A stretch of DNA of 48,793 nt from an uncultured Paenalcaligenes sp. (GCA_947632305.1 CANROS010000003.1:1-48793), one strand, 5' to 3'; positions 30,260-43,165 are shown, counted from the first letter of the stretch. The notes: generated by a model not told the origin, from the letters alone. Program-made: numbers and translations.

Positions 30260-31417
30260 ATGCCCCGCCTAGCCCATCGCACGGAGCTGGCTTTGCCGTT
30301 CCATGCTGTAGAATTATTCAAAGAAGCAAACACCTTAGCCGCCCAAGGCAATGACATCATTAGCCTGGGTATTGGTGAACCTGATTTTACTGCGCCTCCA
30401 ACCGTAGTTGAAGCACTAAACCGAGCGGCGCTGGCGGGCAAAGCACAATACACGGCCCCTTCTGGGACCCCTGAACTAAAACAAGCCATTTGCGACTACT
30501 ATCGCACGCATTTTAATGCGCCTGTACAGCCTGACCAAATCATGATCACTGCCGGAGCTTCCGGAGCGCTTAGCTTAGCTACCTTGGCCCTGATCAATCC
30601 GGGCGATGAAATCCTCATGCCGGACCCATCTTATCCTGCTAACCAAAATTTTGTCTTAGCTGCTGGCGGCGTATCTCGCCTTATCCCCAGTACAGCAGCA
30701 AATCGCTTTCATCTTACAGCTGACGATATTGCCACCCACTGGAGTGCCAAAACACGAGGTGTATTAATCGCCTCGCCCAGCAATCCCACCGGAGCCAGCA
30801 TGGCTAAAAAAGACTTAGAGGACTTAATCCTTGCAGTCAAACAGCGCGGTGGTTTTGTCATTATGGATGAAATTTATCTGGGTCTTTATTACGAAGACAA
30901 GCCCGAAAGTGCTCTTTGCCTTGACCCTGACTTAATTATTATTAATAGTTTTTCTAAATACTTTCATATGACGGGCTGGCGCCTAGGTTGGCTAATTGCG
31001 CCCAGCTCTATGCTGCCCGCCATAGAAAAGCTCGCTGCCAGTCTCGCTATTTGCGCTCCTGCTTTGGCCCAACACGCTGCTTTAGCCTGCTTTGAACCCG
31101 AAGCCATGGCTATTTACGAGCAACGCCGGTTGGCTTTTAAAGCCCGACGCGACTTCCTATTGCCCGCTTTTGAGTCCATGGGCTTGCACGTGCCCGTCAT
31201 CCCCGATGGAGCCTTTTATATTTATGCGGATATATCCGCTCACAGCAACGACAGCCAAGCTTTTTCACATCAGCTGTTACATCAAGCCCATGTGGCCGCT
31301 GTGCCCGGCTTAGATTTTGGCCCTACTTACGCTAAACAAATGCTACGTTTTTCCTATTCGACCCAAATGGCACAACTGGAAGAAGCCGTCCAGCGGATGC
31401 GTAAATTTTTAGCCTAG
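30260..31417 (+). CDS. Class I/II PLP-dependent aminotransferase
   Basis: ISLGIGEPDFTAPP, SNPTGASM, INSFSKYFHMTGWRLGWLIAP. Start at MPRLAHRTEL rather than the track start. Confidence 0.93.
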   Translation: MPRLAHRTELALPFHAVELFKEANTLAAQGNDIISLGIGEPDFTAPPTVVEALNRAALAGKAQYTAPSGTPELKQAICDYYRTHFNAPVQPDQIMITAGASGALSLATLALINPGDEILMPDPSYPANQNFVLAAGGVSRLIPSTAANRFHLTADDIATHWSAKTRGVLIASPSNPTGASMAKKDLEDLILAVKQRGGFVIMDEIYLGLYYEDKPESALCLDPDLIIINSFSKYFHMTGWRLGWLIAPSSMLPAIEKLAASLAICAPALAQHAALACFEPEAMAIYEQRRLAFKARRDFLLPAFESMGLHVPVIPDGAFYIYADISAHSNDSQAFSHQLLHQAHVAAVPGLDFGPTYAKQMLRFSYSTQMAQLEEAVQRMRKFLA

Positions 31418-32247
31418 TCTTTAACAGGTATGCCGGACGCCAGCGCTATACGACGCCGTTCGGCTAATACCTTGGCACCATAACCTCCATCACTGGGGCC
31501 AGTTGCTCCCACATAACACGCCAAGGCCCCAGTAATGGAACCACGGCGACGTTTACAGTCATATAGAATCTGTGTTCCGGCTCGAATATTCGCCACTGGG
31601 CTAAACACAGCCAAATTCCCCTCTGTGTAGTCCTCCAACTTGTCTTGGTGAACCCGCGTCATTACCTGCATTAAGCCCTGAGCCCCCGCATGACTTTCCA
31701 CAAAGGGGTTATACGTAGACTCAATCGCGATCACGGCCAAAATCAATAAAGGATCTATGTCTTTCTCTCGACCGTTTTCATAAGCCAATTGAATCAATGC
31801 ACCAGTAATCACATTAGAGAGTCGGTATTTGCGCGAAATATAGCTGCGCAAGGCTTGAAGTTGAGTCCGGCTAACACCATTAATGGATAAACCACTGGCA
31901 GACTGCTGCAAAACTTGAGCAAAGCTGGTGTAGGCAGACGGTGAGGGGCGGTTCACTTGTGGCTCTCTGCCTTTATCAATCACAATGACTTCCGCGTCAT
32001 CGTCATGTAACAACCAGCCTAAGGTCACATACTCCCCGCGACTCATTACGTCTGGACGCAATGACTCTACTACGACGCCATAAATGTGTTTGGCTTGATC
32101 ACGAATCGTAGGCACGGCCGCTCCGGCAGCAATAGTCACCAAAACGGCAATCCCTAAATAAATGGCACAGAGATGGATAAACTCGCCCAGTCTTGAATGC
32201 AAAAACCTCAAGCTGCGCTGAATCCATGGGTGGCCTACGGTAGACAT
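31414..32247 (-). CDS. Lytic transglycosylase (SLT domain), membrane-anchored
   Basis: N-terminal TM; IDPLLILAVIAIESTYNPFVESHAGAQGLMQVMTRVH, NIRAGTQIL, ALACYVGATGP. Confidence 0.9.
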   Translation of the reverse strand: MSTVGHPWIQRSLRFLHSRLGEFIHLCAIYLGIAVLVTIAAGAAVPTIRDQAKHIYGVVVESLRPDVMSRGEYVTLGWLLHDDDAEVIVIDKGREPQVNRPSPSAYTSFAQVLQQSASGLSINGVSRTQLQALRSYISRKYRLSNVITGALIQLAYENGREKDIDPLLILAVIAIESTYNPFVESHAGAQGLMQVMTRVHQDKLEDYTEGNLAVFSPVANIRAGTQILYDCKRRRGSITGALACYVGATGPSDGGYGAKVLAERRRIALASGIPVKD

Positions 32248-32324
32248 AGCCCTATTCCTCTATAATGAATTAAACTGATCATAACCCTAACGCCCCTTGT
32301 GTCAAACCGGAGCCTATAATCCCT

Positions 32325-33869
32325 GTGAAATACCGTGATTTACGCGACTTTATCCAACAGCTAGAACAAGCTGGTGAACTCAAGCGCATTACCCACCCCA
32401 TTTCCACTCACCTCGAGATGACTGAAATTGGTGATCGTGTTTTACGAGCCGAAGGTCCGGCTCTATTATTCGAAAACCCGTTACATCTGAATCAGCCCGC
32501 TAAAATGCCCGTCTTGGCCAACTTGTTTGGTACGCCAAAACGCGTGGCCTGGGGCATGGGTGCCAATGACATCACTGCCCTACGCGATGTGGGCGAGCTC
32601 TTAGCTAATTTACGCGAACCCGAACCTCCACGCGGCTTAAAAGACGCTTTTTCTAAAGTGTCTATGTTGAAATCAGCCCTGTGGGACATGGCGCCTAAAA
32701 ACATCAAAAGCCCCCCTTGTCAGGAAATCGTCATCGAGGGCAAAGACCTCAACTTAGATGACATCCCTTTGCAATACTGCTGGCCAGGCGATGCGGCTCC
32801 CTTGTTAACATGGGGCTTAGTCATTACCCAAGGCCCCAATGCCAGACGCCAAAATCTAGGCATTTATCGCCAACAGCAAATTGGGCACAACAAGCTCATC
32901 ATGCGCTGGCTTTCACACCGTGGCGGTGCCTTAGACTTTAGGGATCACGCTCTAGCCAATCCGGGCGAGCCTTTTCCTATTGCCGTGGCTTTAGGTTGTG
33001 ACCCTGCTACTATTTTAGGCGCTGTCACCCCTGTCCCCGACAGTCTATCTGAATACCAATTCGCTGGCTTGTTACGTGGCTCTCGCACCGAACTCGCCAA
33101 AGCCATTGGCAGCAATCTGTCCGTGCCGGCCTATGCAGAAATCGTCCTCGAAGGCCATATTCTGCCAGCCAATCACCCTGATGCCATCGCCCCCACGGTG
33201 CCCGAAGGCGCTAACCCGCTGCCGGCCTCTGACTATGAAATGGCGCTCGAAGGCCCTTACGGCGATCATACAGGGTATTACAACGAACAAGACTGGTTTC
33301 CCGTCTTTACCGTAGAACGCATAACCATGCGTCGTAATCCGATTTACCACAGTACTTACACCGGCAAACCACCAGATGAACCAGCGGTCTTGGGGGTGGC
33401 GCTAAACGAGGTGTTTGTGCCCCTCCTGAAGCGTCAACTACCAGAAATCGTTGATTTTTACTTGCCCCCCGAAGGCTGTAGCTATCGTTTAGCCGTAGTT
33501 TCCATACGCAAACAATATGCTGGCCACGCCAAACGAGTCATGTTCGGCGTCTGGAGCATTTTACGCCAGTTTATGTACACTAAATTCATCGTTGTGGTCG
33601 ACGAGGACATTAATACTCGCGACTGGAAAGAAGTCATTTGGGCCATGACCACCCGTATGGATCCTGTACGCGATGCCGTTCTGGTAGAAAACACACCTAT
33701 AGATTACCTAGACTTTGCCTCACCAGTTTCTGGCCTAGGGGGAAAAATGGGGATGGATGCCACCAATAAATGGCCTGGTGAAACACAACGCGAATGGGGA
33801 CGAGTGATTAAAATGGACCCCGAGGTCACTACAAAAATAGACCAGCTTTGGGCTGATCTAGGTCTGTGA
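32325..33869 (+). CDS. ubiD: UbiD family decarboxylase (4-hydroxy-3-polyprenylbenzoate decarboxylase)
   Basis: [22 protein letters not shown] (GTG start), [25 protein letters not shown]. Confidence 0.95.
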   Translation: MKYRDLRDFIQQLEQAGELKRITHPISTHLEMTEIGDRVLRAEGPALLFENPLHLNQPAKMPVLANLFGTPKRVAWGMGANDITALRDVGELLANLREPEPPRGLKDAFSKVSMLKSALWDMAPKNIKSPPCQEIVIEGKDLNLDDIPLQYCWPGDAAPLLTWGLVITQGPNARRQNLGIYRQQQIGHNKLIMRWLSHRGGALDFRDHALANPGEPFPIAVALGCDPATILGAVTPVPDSLSEYQFAGLLRGSRTELAKAIGSNLSVPAYAEIVLEGHILPANHPDAIAPTVPEGANPLPASDYEMALEGPYGDHTGYYNEQDWFPVFTVERITMRRNPIYHSTYTGKPPDEPAVLGVALNEVFVPLLKRQLPEIVDFYLPPEGCSYRLAVVSIRKQYAGHAKRVMFGVWSILRQFMYTKFIVVVDEDINTRDWKEVIWAMTTRMDPVRDAVLVENTPIDYLDFASPVSGLGGKMGMDATNKWPGETQREWGRVIKMDPEVTTKIDQLWADLGL

Positions 33870-33877
33870 TCTTTACG

Positions 33878-33907
33878 CTCAGCACACTCTATGTGTGCTG
33901 AGTGTTT
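33878..33907 (+). terminator. Rho-independent terminator after ubiD
   Basis: CTCAGCACAC-TCTAT-GTGTGCTGAG then TGTTTT. Confidence 0.8.
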
Positions 33908-33916
33908 TCAAAGCCT

Positions 33917-34339
33917 TTAAAAAGGCCCTATCACTTTAGAGCTGGAACGATTCTGCGGTTGCACATAGCGGTCTTGTTTTTTGGTTTGCAGCTGTTGATA
34001 CGCCCCAAATAATCGCCACGCTGTCAAAGCTAACGCACCAAAGCGCCATTTTCTTTTACCCAGTACCGAACCCATTACGGCAGAAGCACCTGAAAATAAA
34101 ATAGGATAACGCCGCCCTGAAGACAAGAGCAAATCGAACCAAGACCCAACACCAGAGCCTAAACTCGCACTGACCCCCTGCGTCATTTGACGCTTAGCCA
34201 ATCCAAACAAAGACCCCGGCTCTAAGCTTTTGCCTAGGTCTGTCACGATATCGCACATCTGGCCACGCTCTATAGCAGCCCGTGCTCGTAATACTTCGAG
34301 GCGAACTTTTCGCTCTAAGAGGGAGTTGGGTTTATTCAT
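33917..34339 (-). CDS. Uncharacterised YqjK-like protein
   Basis: 140 aa, overlaps upstream YqjE-like ORF by 4 nt; third gene of a yqjD/E/K-like set. Call relies on position. Confidence 0.5.
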   Translation of the reverse strand: MNKPNSLLERKVRLEVLRARAAIERGQMCDIVTDLGKSLEPGSLFGLAKRQMTQGVSASLGSGVGSWFDLLLSSGRRYPILFSGASAVMGSVLGKRKWRFGALALTAWRLFGAYQQLQTKKQDRYVQPQNRSSSKVIGPF

Positions 34340-34725
34340 TTTGACTCGGAATCCTCGTTACGTAAGCGCTCTAACAGCTGAATATCACGCCCTAGTTCCT
34401 CTAAGGTTACGGCAAAAGGCATGGGTTCATGAGTAAGCCGCTGTATAATTCTGTAGGTGAACAAGATGGCCAATAATGCATACAGCACCATTAGCGCCCC
34501 AATTGCCCAATACCGGTACTCAGTAGACCAAAATAACAAAGCAACAAACAAACTAAAGACCAAAATGGCTAAGGTAGCAAATAACAATGCCCCCGCTAAC
34601 AAAGCCAACAGTTTTAAAAAGCTAGCTTTTTGTTCGCCGGCTTCTAAGGCAAAGATCTCTAGTCGAGTTCGTAAAATGGAAAGCGAGGTACTGCACAAAG
34701 CACCAAAACGTTGTCTTAATGACAT
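34336..34725 (-). CDS. Phage holin family / YqjE-like membrane protein
   Basis: 129 aa with two adjacent TM segments (LLALLAGALLFATLAILVFSLFVALLFW; YWAIGALMVLYALLAILFTYRII). Confidence 0.75.
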   Translation of the reverse strand: MSLRQRFGALCSTSLSILRTRLEIFALEAGEQKASFLKLLALLAGALLFATLAILVFSLFVALLFWSTEYRYWAIGALMVLYALLAILFTYRIIQRLTHEPMPFAVTLEELGRDIQLLERLRNEDSESK

Positions 34726-34745
34726 GCGCTACCCTTTTTATTAAT

Positions 34746-34785
34746 GAAAAAAGCCCTCTACATAATGTAAAGGGCTCTGAGTTTT
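34746..34785. terminator. Terminator-like hairpin downstream of DUF883 gene
   Basis: AAAAAAGCCCT-N13-AGGGCTCTGAGTTTTTTT: stem flanked by A run and T run. Confidence 0.65.
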
Positions 34786-34786
34786 T

Positions 34787-35104
34787 TTACTTGCGGCAGA
34801 CCAACATACCAAATAACAAACCAACTAGCCCTGCAATACCAATCGCTTGCCAAGGTTTATCATGGACATAGTGATCAGTCGCTTGTACTGCTTGACGACC
34901 ACGCTCTACAATTGCCTCTTGGGTGTCGTGCAACGTTTCACGTGTATGACGCAAAGAAGTTAAAGCCGCTTCACGCATTTCGTTGGCTTTATCACCTGTG
35001 CTTTCAGCCGCATCACGCAATAAACGCTCTGCTTCGTCTAAGCTTTTTTTCACTTCGTCAATTAGCTCACTTTCAACCTTACGTGCGTCTTTCTTTGTGA
35101 CCAT
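34787..35104 (-). CDS. DUF883 / YqjD-ElaB family membrane-anchored protein
   Basis: Long amphipathic helix then C-terminal TM DKPWQAIGIAGLVGLLFGMLVCRK, the YqjD/ElaB hallmark. Confidence 0.88.
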   Translation of the reverse strand: MVTKKDARKVESELIDEVKKSLDEAERLLRDAAESTGDKANEMREAALTSLRHTRETLHDTQEAIVERGRQAVQATDHYVHDKPWQAIGIAGLVGLLFGMLVCRK

Positions 35105-35278
35105 AATACACTCCTAGAGTTAAAAAACGGGATTAGTATAGATACACTTTAGCATCTCAAAGAGACCTCTGGCGTAATCCCTATGAAAAAAAGTGCAAAT
35201 TCAATTTCATGCTACTTGATTTCAGTAAAGGGCGTTGCAAAGGCTAAGCTCAGTTTGTAATTATTTACTACGAACGGC

Positions 35279-35920
35279 TTAGGCCTCTACCTTTTGGCGT
35301 GTACCAAAAATACGGTCGCCTGCATCGCCTAAACCCGGAATAATATACCCATGTTCATCTAAATGGCTGTCTATAGAAGCGGTATAGATAGCCACGTCAG
35401 GGTGAGCATCCTGAACCGCTTTAATGCCCTCTGGGGCCGCCACCAAAACCAAAGCACGAATGGTTTTACAACCGGCTTTTTTAAGTAAATCGATGGTGGC
35501 TACCATGGACCCACCAGTCGCTAGCATCGGGTCTATAATCAAAGCAAAACGCTGATCTAACTCACCGACTAACCGTTCTAAATACGTTTGGGCTTCTAGG
35601 GTTTCTTCGTTGCGAGCAATACCAATAACAGAGACCTTGGCCCCTGGGACGAGGCTAAGCACGCCGTCCAACATCCCTATACCCGCGCGCAAAATAGGTA
35701 CAACTGTTATTTTTTTGCCCGCGATTTTTTCTACGTGGATCTCACCGCACCAACCATCTATAGCGGTGGCCTCTAAGGGTAGGTCTTTGGTGGCCTCATA
35801 CGTTAAAAGGGCCGCAATTTCTTGTGACATTTCTCTGAAGTTTTTAGTGCTTAAGTCTGCTCTGCGCATTAAGCCTAATTTATGTCGAATCAGAGGGTGT
35901 TGAATTTCATGTATTGCCAT
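35279..35920 (-). CDS. upp: Uracil phosphoribosyltransferase
   Basis: [59 protein letters not shown]. Confidence 0.97.
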   Translation of the reverse strand: MAIHEIQHPLIRHKLGLMRRADLSTKNFREMSQEIAALLTYEATKDLPLEATAIDGWCGEIHVEKIAGKKITVVPILRAGIGMLDGVLSLVPGAKVSVIGIARNEETLEAQTYLERLVGELDQRFALIIDPMLATGGSMVATIDLLKKAGCKTIRALVLVAAPEGIKAVQDAHPDVAIYTASIDSHLDEHGYIIPGLGDAGDRIFGTRQKVEA

Positions 35921-35999
35921 GTCGTATTCTTTATAAAAATCTTAATCGCTCAGTCTATGAGTGAGCCTACCTTGTTATTTTAAGCCATTCTGCTTGAAT

Positions 36000-37430
36000 T
36001 TACTGCTCAGCTAGCCATTTCACCACAGCATCATTAAATGGGCGCACCGCTGCAGTGCCTTCGCCATTGACCAAGCTCACCATAATATAACGTTTGCCAC
36101 TCTGCCCCAGCACATACCCAGCCAAGGCACGAGAGTCACGTAACGTCCCCGTTTTCAAATGAGCACGGCCTTGAATACCCTCGTCGCGCCAACGACGACG
36201 AACCGTCCCATCGACTCCAGAAATGGCCAAAGAAGAAATAAACTCAGGCATATAATTGGACTGCCAAATCACGTCCAACATTTGCGCCATACCATTCGCC
36301 GTCACACGCGCTTCACGAGCCAAACCTGAGCCATTAGCAATACGCCATCCCCCTGTATTAATACCCTGTGAACGCAAGGTTTGAATCACGGCATTTTCAC
36401 TACCGGCCACCGTGACACCATCACCTTGAAGTTGGTTACCTAGGGTTAAAAGCAACAAAGTAGCCATCACATTATTACTTTGTTTGTTAATCACGCGTAT
36501 TTGATCCGCCAAAGAGCGGGAGTCATGCCAAACCAATGCCTGAGCGTTACGGGGTACGGCACCAGCACTAATATCGTGTGCCAAGGTCCCACCCAGCTCT
36601 TTCCAAATCATTTTAAAAATGCCATTGAAAAAAGCTTGTTGGCCCATAGTTAGCCTATACACACTGAACTCACCACACGAACCTGCTGCTGTGCCTGAGG
36701 CCTGAATCGTGACTCCGCCAGGGGCACTTTGAATTCGTGTGCCCACCACGGGTGAGCCAGGGCAACGTTGATCACTCCATTGCACTTGATTCTCTAGGCG
36801 TACTCCAGGGATGGGAGGATCTACAAAAGCCAGCCACTTTTTATTTTTAGCATCAGGCTGAAACACGAGACGTGATGCGCCAAAGCCCACCATCATGGCA
36901 TCAGGACTTGCATTATAAGGACGGTCACCAGCACCATCAAACGCATACGTGTCTACGGCAACCTGTCCAAATATTTCTCTATCGATCACCACTTGACTCA
37001 AGTTTTTAATACCACGCATACGTACATCACGCAGTAAATTCCAGAGATCTGGCACAGAAAACATCGGGTCCCCAGAGGCCTTTATATACAATGGCCCTTG
37101 CAAGGTACCCTGATCATCCACTTTTGCATTGGCTTGGGTATAAACAGTGGTGCGCCACACGTGTTCGGGGCCCAAGGCCGATAAACCGGCCCAGGTTGTC
37201 ACCATCTTCATGACTGAGGCAGGGTTACGAGGTGCGGTCGAGTTAAATTGCACTAACATCGGCCCATCTACCTCTTTGATCACCAATGATAATGACTGAT
37301 CCGATAGACGTGTATTTTTCCATACCTGCTGTAACTCTGAAGGTAGTTGTTGCGCCCACAGCTGAGCGCTCATCAGCCCTAAACCAGCTACCACTACCGC
37401 GCGCTTCAAAGCCGTAACGACTTGATGCAT
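36000..37430 (-). CDS. dacB: D-alanyl-D-alanine carboxypeptidase/endopeptidase (PBP4)
   Basis: NPASVMKMVTTWAGL (SxxK), INKQSNNVMATLLL (SxN), AHLKTGTLRDSRALAGYV (KTG). Start taken at MHQVVTALKR with GAGAGGGA RBS. Confidence 0.93.
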   Translation of the reverse strand: MHQVVTALKRAVVVAGLGLMSAQLWAQQLPSELQQVWKNTRLSDQSLSLVIKEVDGPMLVQFNSTAPRNPASVMKMVTTWAGLSALGPEHVWRTTVYTQANAKVDDQGTLQGPLYIKASGDPMFSVPDLWNLLRDVRMRGIKNLSQVVIDREIFGQVAVDTYAFDGAGDRPYNASPDAMMVGFGASRLVFQPDAKNKKWLAFVDPPIPGVRLENQVQWSDQRCPGSPVVGTRIQSAPGGVTIQASGTAAGSCGEFSVYRLTMGQQAFFNGIFKMIWKELGGTLAHDISAGAVPRNAQALVWHDSRSLADQIRVINKQSNNVMATLLLLTLGNQLQGDGVTVAGSENAVIQTLRSQGINTGGWRIANGSGLAREARVTANGMAQMLDVIWQSNYMPEFISSLAISGVDGTVRRRWRDEGIQGRAHLKTGTLRDSRALAGYVLGQSGKRYIMVSLVNGEGTAAVRPFNDAVVKWLAEQ

Positions 37431-37669
37431 GCTCCCTCTCCTCTGGTCAATACAAATAAAAACACATTCTAGCACCGCTCTTTCTTTTGCGTAGAAACGA
37501 TACGAAAAGCCCGTAGGATCACAACCGCTTTCTACATCTCCTTCCTAGAAGCGAACCAGACGTGTGACAAAACCAATGAAGCCGCAGCTCCTTATAAAGC
37601 TAGTGTGCAAAAGCGTAGAGTTGCTTAAAATAGATTTCTGCCCGCTTAATTTTTAGGCTTTATTTTTTT

Positions 37670-39864
<2,195 letters not shown>

Positions 39865-39929
39865 GCATTACAATACCCCATTTATTACAATTCCCTGAAT
39901 AACTTTTCCCCCTTAAGTGGAGCAAACCT

Positions 39930-40271
39930 ATGTCCTTAACCCAAGTTCTTACCTTGATCCCAGCCCAAGCTGCTGATGCCCCTAGCGCACTTACCAGCAT
40001 GCTGCCCATCATTTTGATGTTTGTGATTTTGTACTTCTTGATGATTCGTCCTCAAATGAAGCGTCAAAAAGAACATCGCAACTTGGTTGCTAACTTAAGC
40101 AAAGGTGACGAGGTCATCACAGGCGGCGGCATTGCCGGTACCGTGACAAAACTCAATGACAATTTCATCACTATTACTGTAGCCGATATTGCTGAAAAAC
40201 CAGTTGAAATCATTGTGCAACGCCAAGCCGTTAGCTCCGTACTGCCTAAAGGCACCATCAAATCACTGTAA
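39930..40271 (+). CDS. yajC: Preprotein translocase subunit YajC
   Basis: MLPIILMFVILYFLMIRPQMKRQKEH, GDEVITGGGIAGTV. Confidence 0.95.
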   Translation: MSLTQVLTLIPAQAADAPSALTSMLPIILMFVILYFLMIRPQMKRQKEHRNLVANLSKGDEVITGGGIAGTVTKLNDNFITITVADIAEKPVEIIVQRQAVSSVLPKGTIKSL

Positions 40272-40287
40272 TTGGTACGTTCGCGCC

Positions 40288-40315
40288 CCCTAGCTATTCA
40301 TTGCAATAGCTAGGG
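40288..40315 (+). promoter_or_regulatory. Stem-loop in yajC-secD spacer
   Basis: CCCTAGCTATT-CATTGC-AATAGCTAGGG, perfect 11-bp stem, no T run after it. Confidence 0.5.
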
Positions 40316-40340
40316 TAAATGTGCCGTTGCCGCTAAAACT

Positions 40341-42218
40341 ATGAACCGTTATCCCATTTGGAAATACCTCACCGTCTTGGTGGCGCTCGTCATTGGCGTG
40401 CTCTACACCATCCCCAACCTTTTTGGTGAGTCCCCTGCCGTACAAGTTGCCAGCGCCAAGTCCGTTGTTAGAGTCGATGTCTCGACCCTCAACCAAGTTG
40501 AAGACATTTTACGTCGTCATCAAATTACTATGGATGGCGCTTATTTTGAACAAAATGGACCAGCAGGCACTGTACGTATTCGTTTTGACTCTACAGACAC
40601 CCAACTAAAAGCCAAAGACATTTTAGAAAAAGAGTTAATCAGCAACCCCAACGACCCAGATTACACCGTTGCTCTGAACCTGATGTCTGCCACGCCACAC
40701 TGGCTTAGCTCCATCGGTGCCAAACCCATGCACCTAGGCTTGGACTTGCGCGGTGGTGTCCATTTTTTACTTGAAGTCGATATGCAAGGCGCCTTAACAG
40801 GTCGCTACGACTCACTGTCTTCTGAAATTCGCACTGTTTTGCGTGAAGCCGATATCCGCGCTCAAAGCATTGAACGTCAAGGTCTATCCATTGTCATGAC
40901 CTTTGACTCGGACAGTGCTCGCTCTGAGGCCCAAACACGGTTACGCCGACAAATTTCTGACTTAGAGTTCAGCGCTTCACCGGCTAACAACGAGCTTCAA
41001 GCCGTTTTATCTGAAACCTCAATTCAGCAAACCCAAGCCAACGCGCTACGCCAAAACATCACCACGCTACATAATCGCATTAACGAGCTAGGTGTGGCCG
41101 AACCCATTATTCAGCAACAAGGCGCTGACCGTATTGTGGTACAGCTCCCTGGTGTACAAGACGTAGCCAAAGCCAAAGAAATTTTAGGGCGTACCGCCAC
41201 TTTGGAAATTCGTCTAGTGGACGACTCCCCCACTGCTATGGCGGCTTTGGCAACAGGCACAGTGCCTTTTGGCCTAGAGCGTTATAAAGACCGTGATGGT
41301 CACGAACTGTTATTACGTCGCCAAGTCATCCTCACCGGCGAAAACCTCCAAGACGCGCAGCCTGGGCGTGACTCACAAACCCAGCAGCCTACGGTTAATT
41401 TAACCTTAGACAGCAAAGGCTCACGTATTTTCCGTGATGTGACTCGTAACAACATCAACAAACGCATGGCCATTGTGCTCTTTGAAAAAGGCCAAGGCGA
41501 GATCGTTACGGCTCCGGTGATCCGCTCGGAAATCCCTGGTGGCCAAGTACAAATTTCAGGCAACATGGGCGTCCAAGAAGCCGCTGATGTCGCTTTGTTA
41601 CTGCGCGCAGGCTCACTAGCAGCGCCCATGACCATTATCGAAGAGCGCACTATTGGCCCAAGCTTAGGGGCAGAAAACATCAAACAAGGCTTTGACTCCA
41701 CCTTGTATGGCTTTCTCGCCATTGCCATTTTCATTGTGGTGTACTACCACCTGTTTGGTGTCTTTTCCACTTTAGGCCTGACCTTTAACATTGTGCTTTT
41801 GTTGGCTATTTTATCTATGCTGCAAGCCACCCTGACCTTACCGGGTATTGCCGCATTAGCCTTAACACTAGGTATGGCTATTGACGCCAACGTTCTGATT
41901 AATGAACGTATTCGCGAAGAACTACGCAATGGCCTCAGCCCCCAACAAGCCATTCACGTCGGTTTTGAACGCGCTTGGGCAACTATTTTTGACTCCAATA
42001 TCACCAGTTTGATCGTAGGGATTGTCTTGTTATCGTTCGCTTCAGGCCCAGTACGTGGCTTTGCTGTGGTGCACACCCTGGGTATTCTCACCTCCATGTT
42101 CACTTCCGTTGTCGGTGTACGTGCCATGGTTAACCTTTGGTATGGTGGCCGTCGTCGTCTCCAGTCTATTGCCATCGGTCAGGTGTGGAAACCTACTGAT
42201 TCTAACAAGGCAGACTAA
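40341..42218 (+). CDS. secD: Protein translocase subunit SecD
   Basis: HLGLDLRGGVHFLLEVD, GIAALALTLGMAIDANVLINERIREEL. Confidence 0.97.
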   Translation: MNRYPIWKYLTVLVALVIGVLYTIPNLFGESPAVQVASAKSVVRVDVSTLNQVEDILRRHQITMDGAYFEQNGPAGTVRIRFDSTDTQLKAKDILEKELISNPNDPDYTVALNLMSATPHWLSSIGAKPMHLGLDLRGGVHFLLEVDMQGALTGRYDSLSSEIRTVLREADIRAQSIERQGLSIVMTFDSDSARSEAQTRLRRQISDLEFSASPANNELQAVLSETSIQQTQANALRQNITTLHNRINELGVAEPIIQQQGADRIVVQLPGVQDVAKAKEILGRTATLEIRLVDDSPTAMAALATGTVPFGLERYKDRDGHELLLRRQVILTGENLQDAQPGRDSQTQQPTVNLTLDSKGSRIFRDVTRNNINKRMAIVLFEKGQGEIVTAPVIRSEIPGGQVQISGNMGVQEAADVALLLRAGSLAAPMTIIEERTIGPSLGAENIKQGFDSTLYGFLAIAIFIVVYYHLFGVFSTLGLTFNIVLLLAILSMLQATLTLPGIAALALTLGMAIDANVLINERIREELRNGLSPQQAIHVGFERAWATIFDSNITSLIVGIVLLSFASGPVRGFAVVHTLGILTSMFTSVVGVRAMVNLWYGGRRRLQSIAIGQVWKPTDSNKAD

Positions 42219-42220
42219 TC

Positions 42221-43165
42221 ATGGAATTATTTCGTATCTCGCGCGTAATCCCCTTTATGCGCCACGTCAAGGCGCTGAACGTACTTAGCTTTGCTGCCTT
42301 TATTGCCGCCGTATTTTTTATTGTGATGCGTGGCTTTAATCTATCCATCGAGTTCACTGGTGGCACGGTGATGGAAGTCCACTATGAGCAATCTGCTCCT
42401 ATAGAGGACATTCGTCATACCTTAACAGAGCTGGACTATAACGACTTTCAAGTCCAAAGCTTTGGTACCTCACAAGACGTACTCATCCGCTTACCGGCCA
42501 CGGACACTAACGACACCACCGCACAAAGCGCTTCAGTCGTTGCTGCCCTGCAAGCTCAACACAGTGACGCAGAACTGCGTCGTGTCGAGTTCGTTGGGCC
42601 CCAAGTAGGCCAAGAGCTAGTTCACAATGGCTTGCTCGCTTTGCTATTTGTAGTGATCGGCATCATGGTCTATTTGGCTTTCCGTTTCGAATGGAAGCTC
42701 GCCATTGCATGTGCTATCGCTAACTTACATGACGTGGTGATCATCTTAGGCTTTTTTGCTTTATTTCAGTGGGAGTTCTCACTACCGGTCTTAGCGGGTG
42801 TACTAGCGGTTTTAGGTTACTCCGTGAACGAGTCCGTAGTTGTCATGGATCGTATCCGTGAAAACTTCCGCAAACAACGACGTATGGAAGTACCTGAAAT
42901 TATCAACCTGTCTATTACACAGAATATTTCTCGTACCATTATTACGCACGGCTCTACCCAACTCATGGTGTTGTCCATGTTGTTCTTTGGTGGCCCCACT
43001 CTGCACTACTTCGCTTTGGCTTTGACTATTGGGATTTGGTTTGGGATTTACTCTTCTGTGTTTGTGGCCTCAGGCATTTCTTTAGCTCTGGGTTTAAAAC
43101 GCGAAGACCTGATTCCTAAAAAGATCAATAAAGACGAAGAGCCCACGGCAGAAGGGCTAGACTAA
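42221..43165 (+). CDS. secF: Protein translocase subunit SecF
   Basis: LSIEFTGGTVMEV, VLGYSVNESVVVMDRIREN, SITQNISRTIITHGSTQL. Confidence 0.96.
   Translation: MELFRISRVIPFMRHVKALNVLSFAAFIAAVFFIVMRGFNLSIEFTGGTVMEVHYEQSAPIEDIRHTLTELDYNDFQVQSFGTSQDVLIRLPATDTNDTTAQSASVVAALQAQHSDAELRRVEFVGPQVGQELVHNGLLALLFVVIGIMVYLAFRFEWKLAIACAIANLHDVVIILGFFALFQWEFSLPVLAGVLAVLGYSVNESVVVMDRIRENFRKQRRMEVPEIINLSITQNISRTIITHGSTQLMVLSMLFFGGPTLHYFALALTIGIWFGIYSSVFVASGISLALGLKREDLIPKKINKDEEPTAEGLD

Noticed and set aside
41300-41734. 144 aa - strand ORF inside secD
   Set aside because: Antisense shadow ORF of a strongly conserved gene; no family resemblance.
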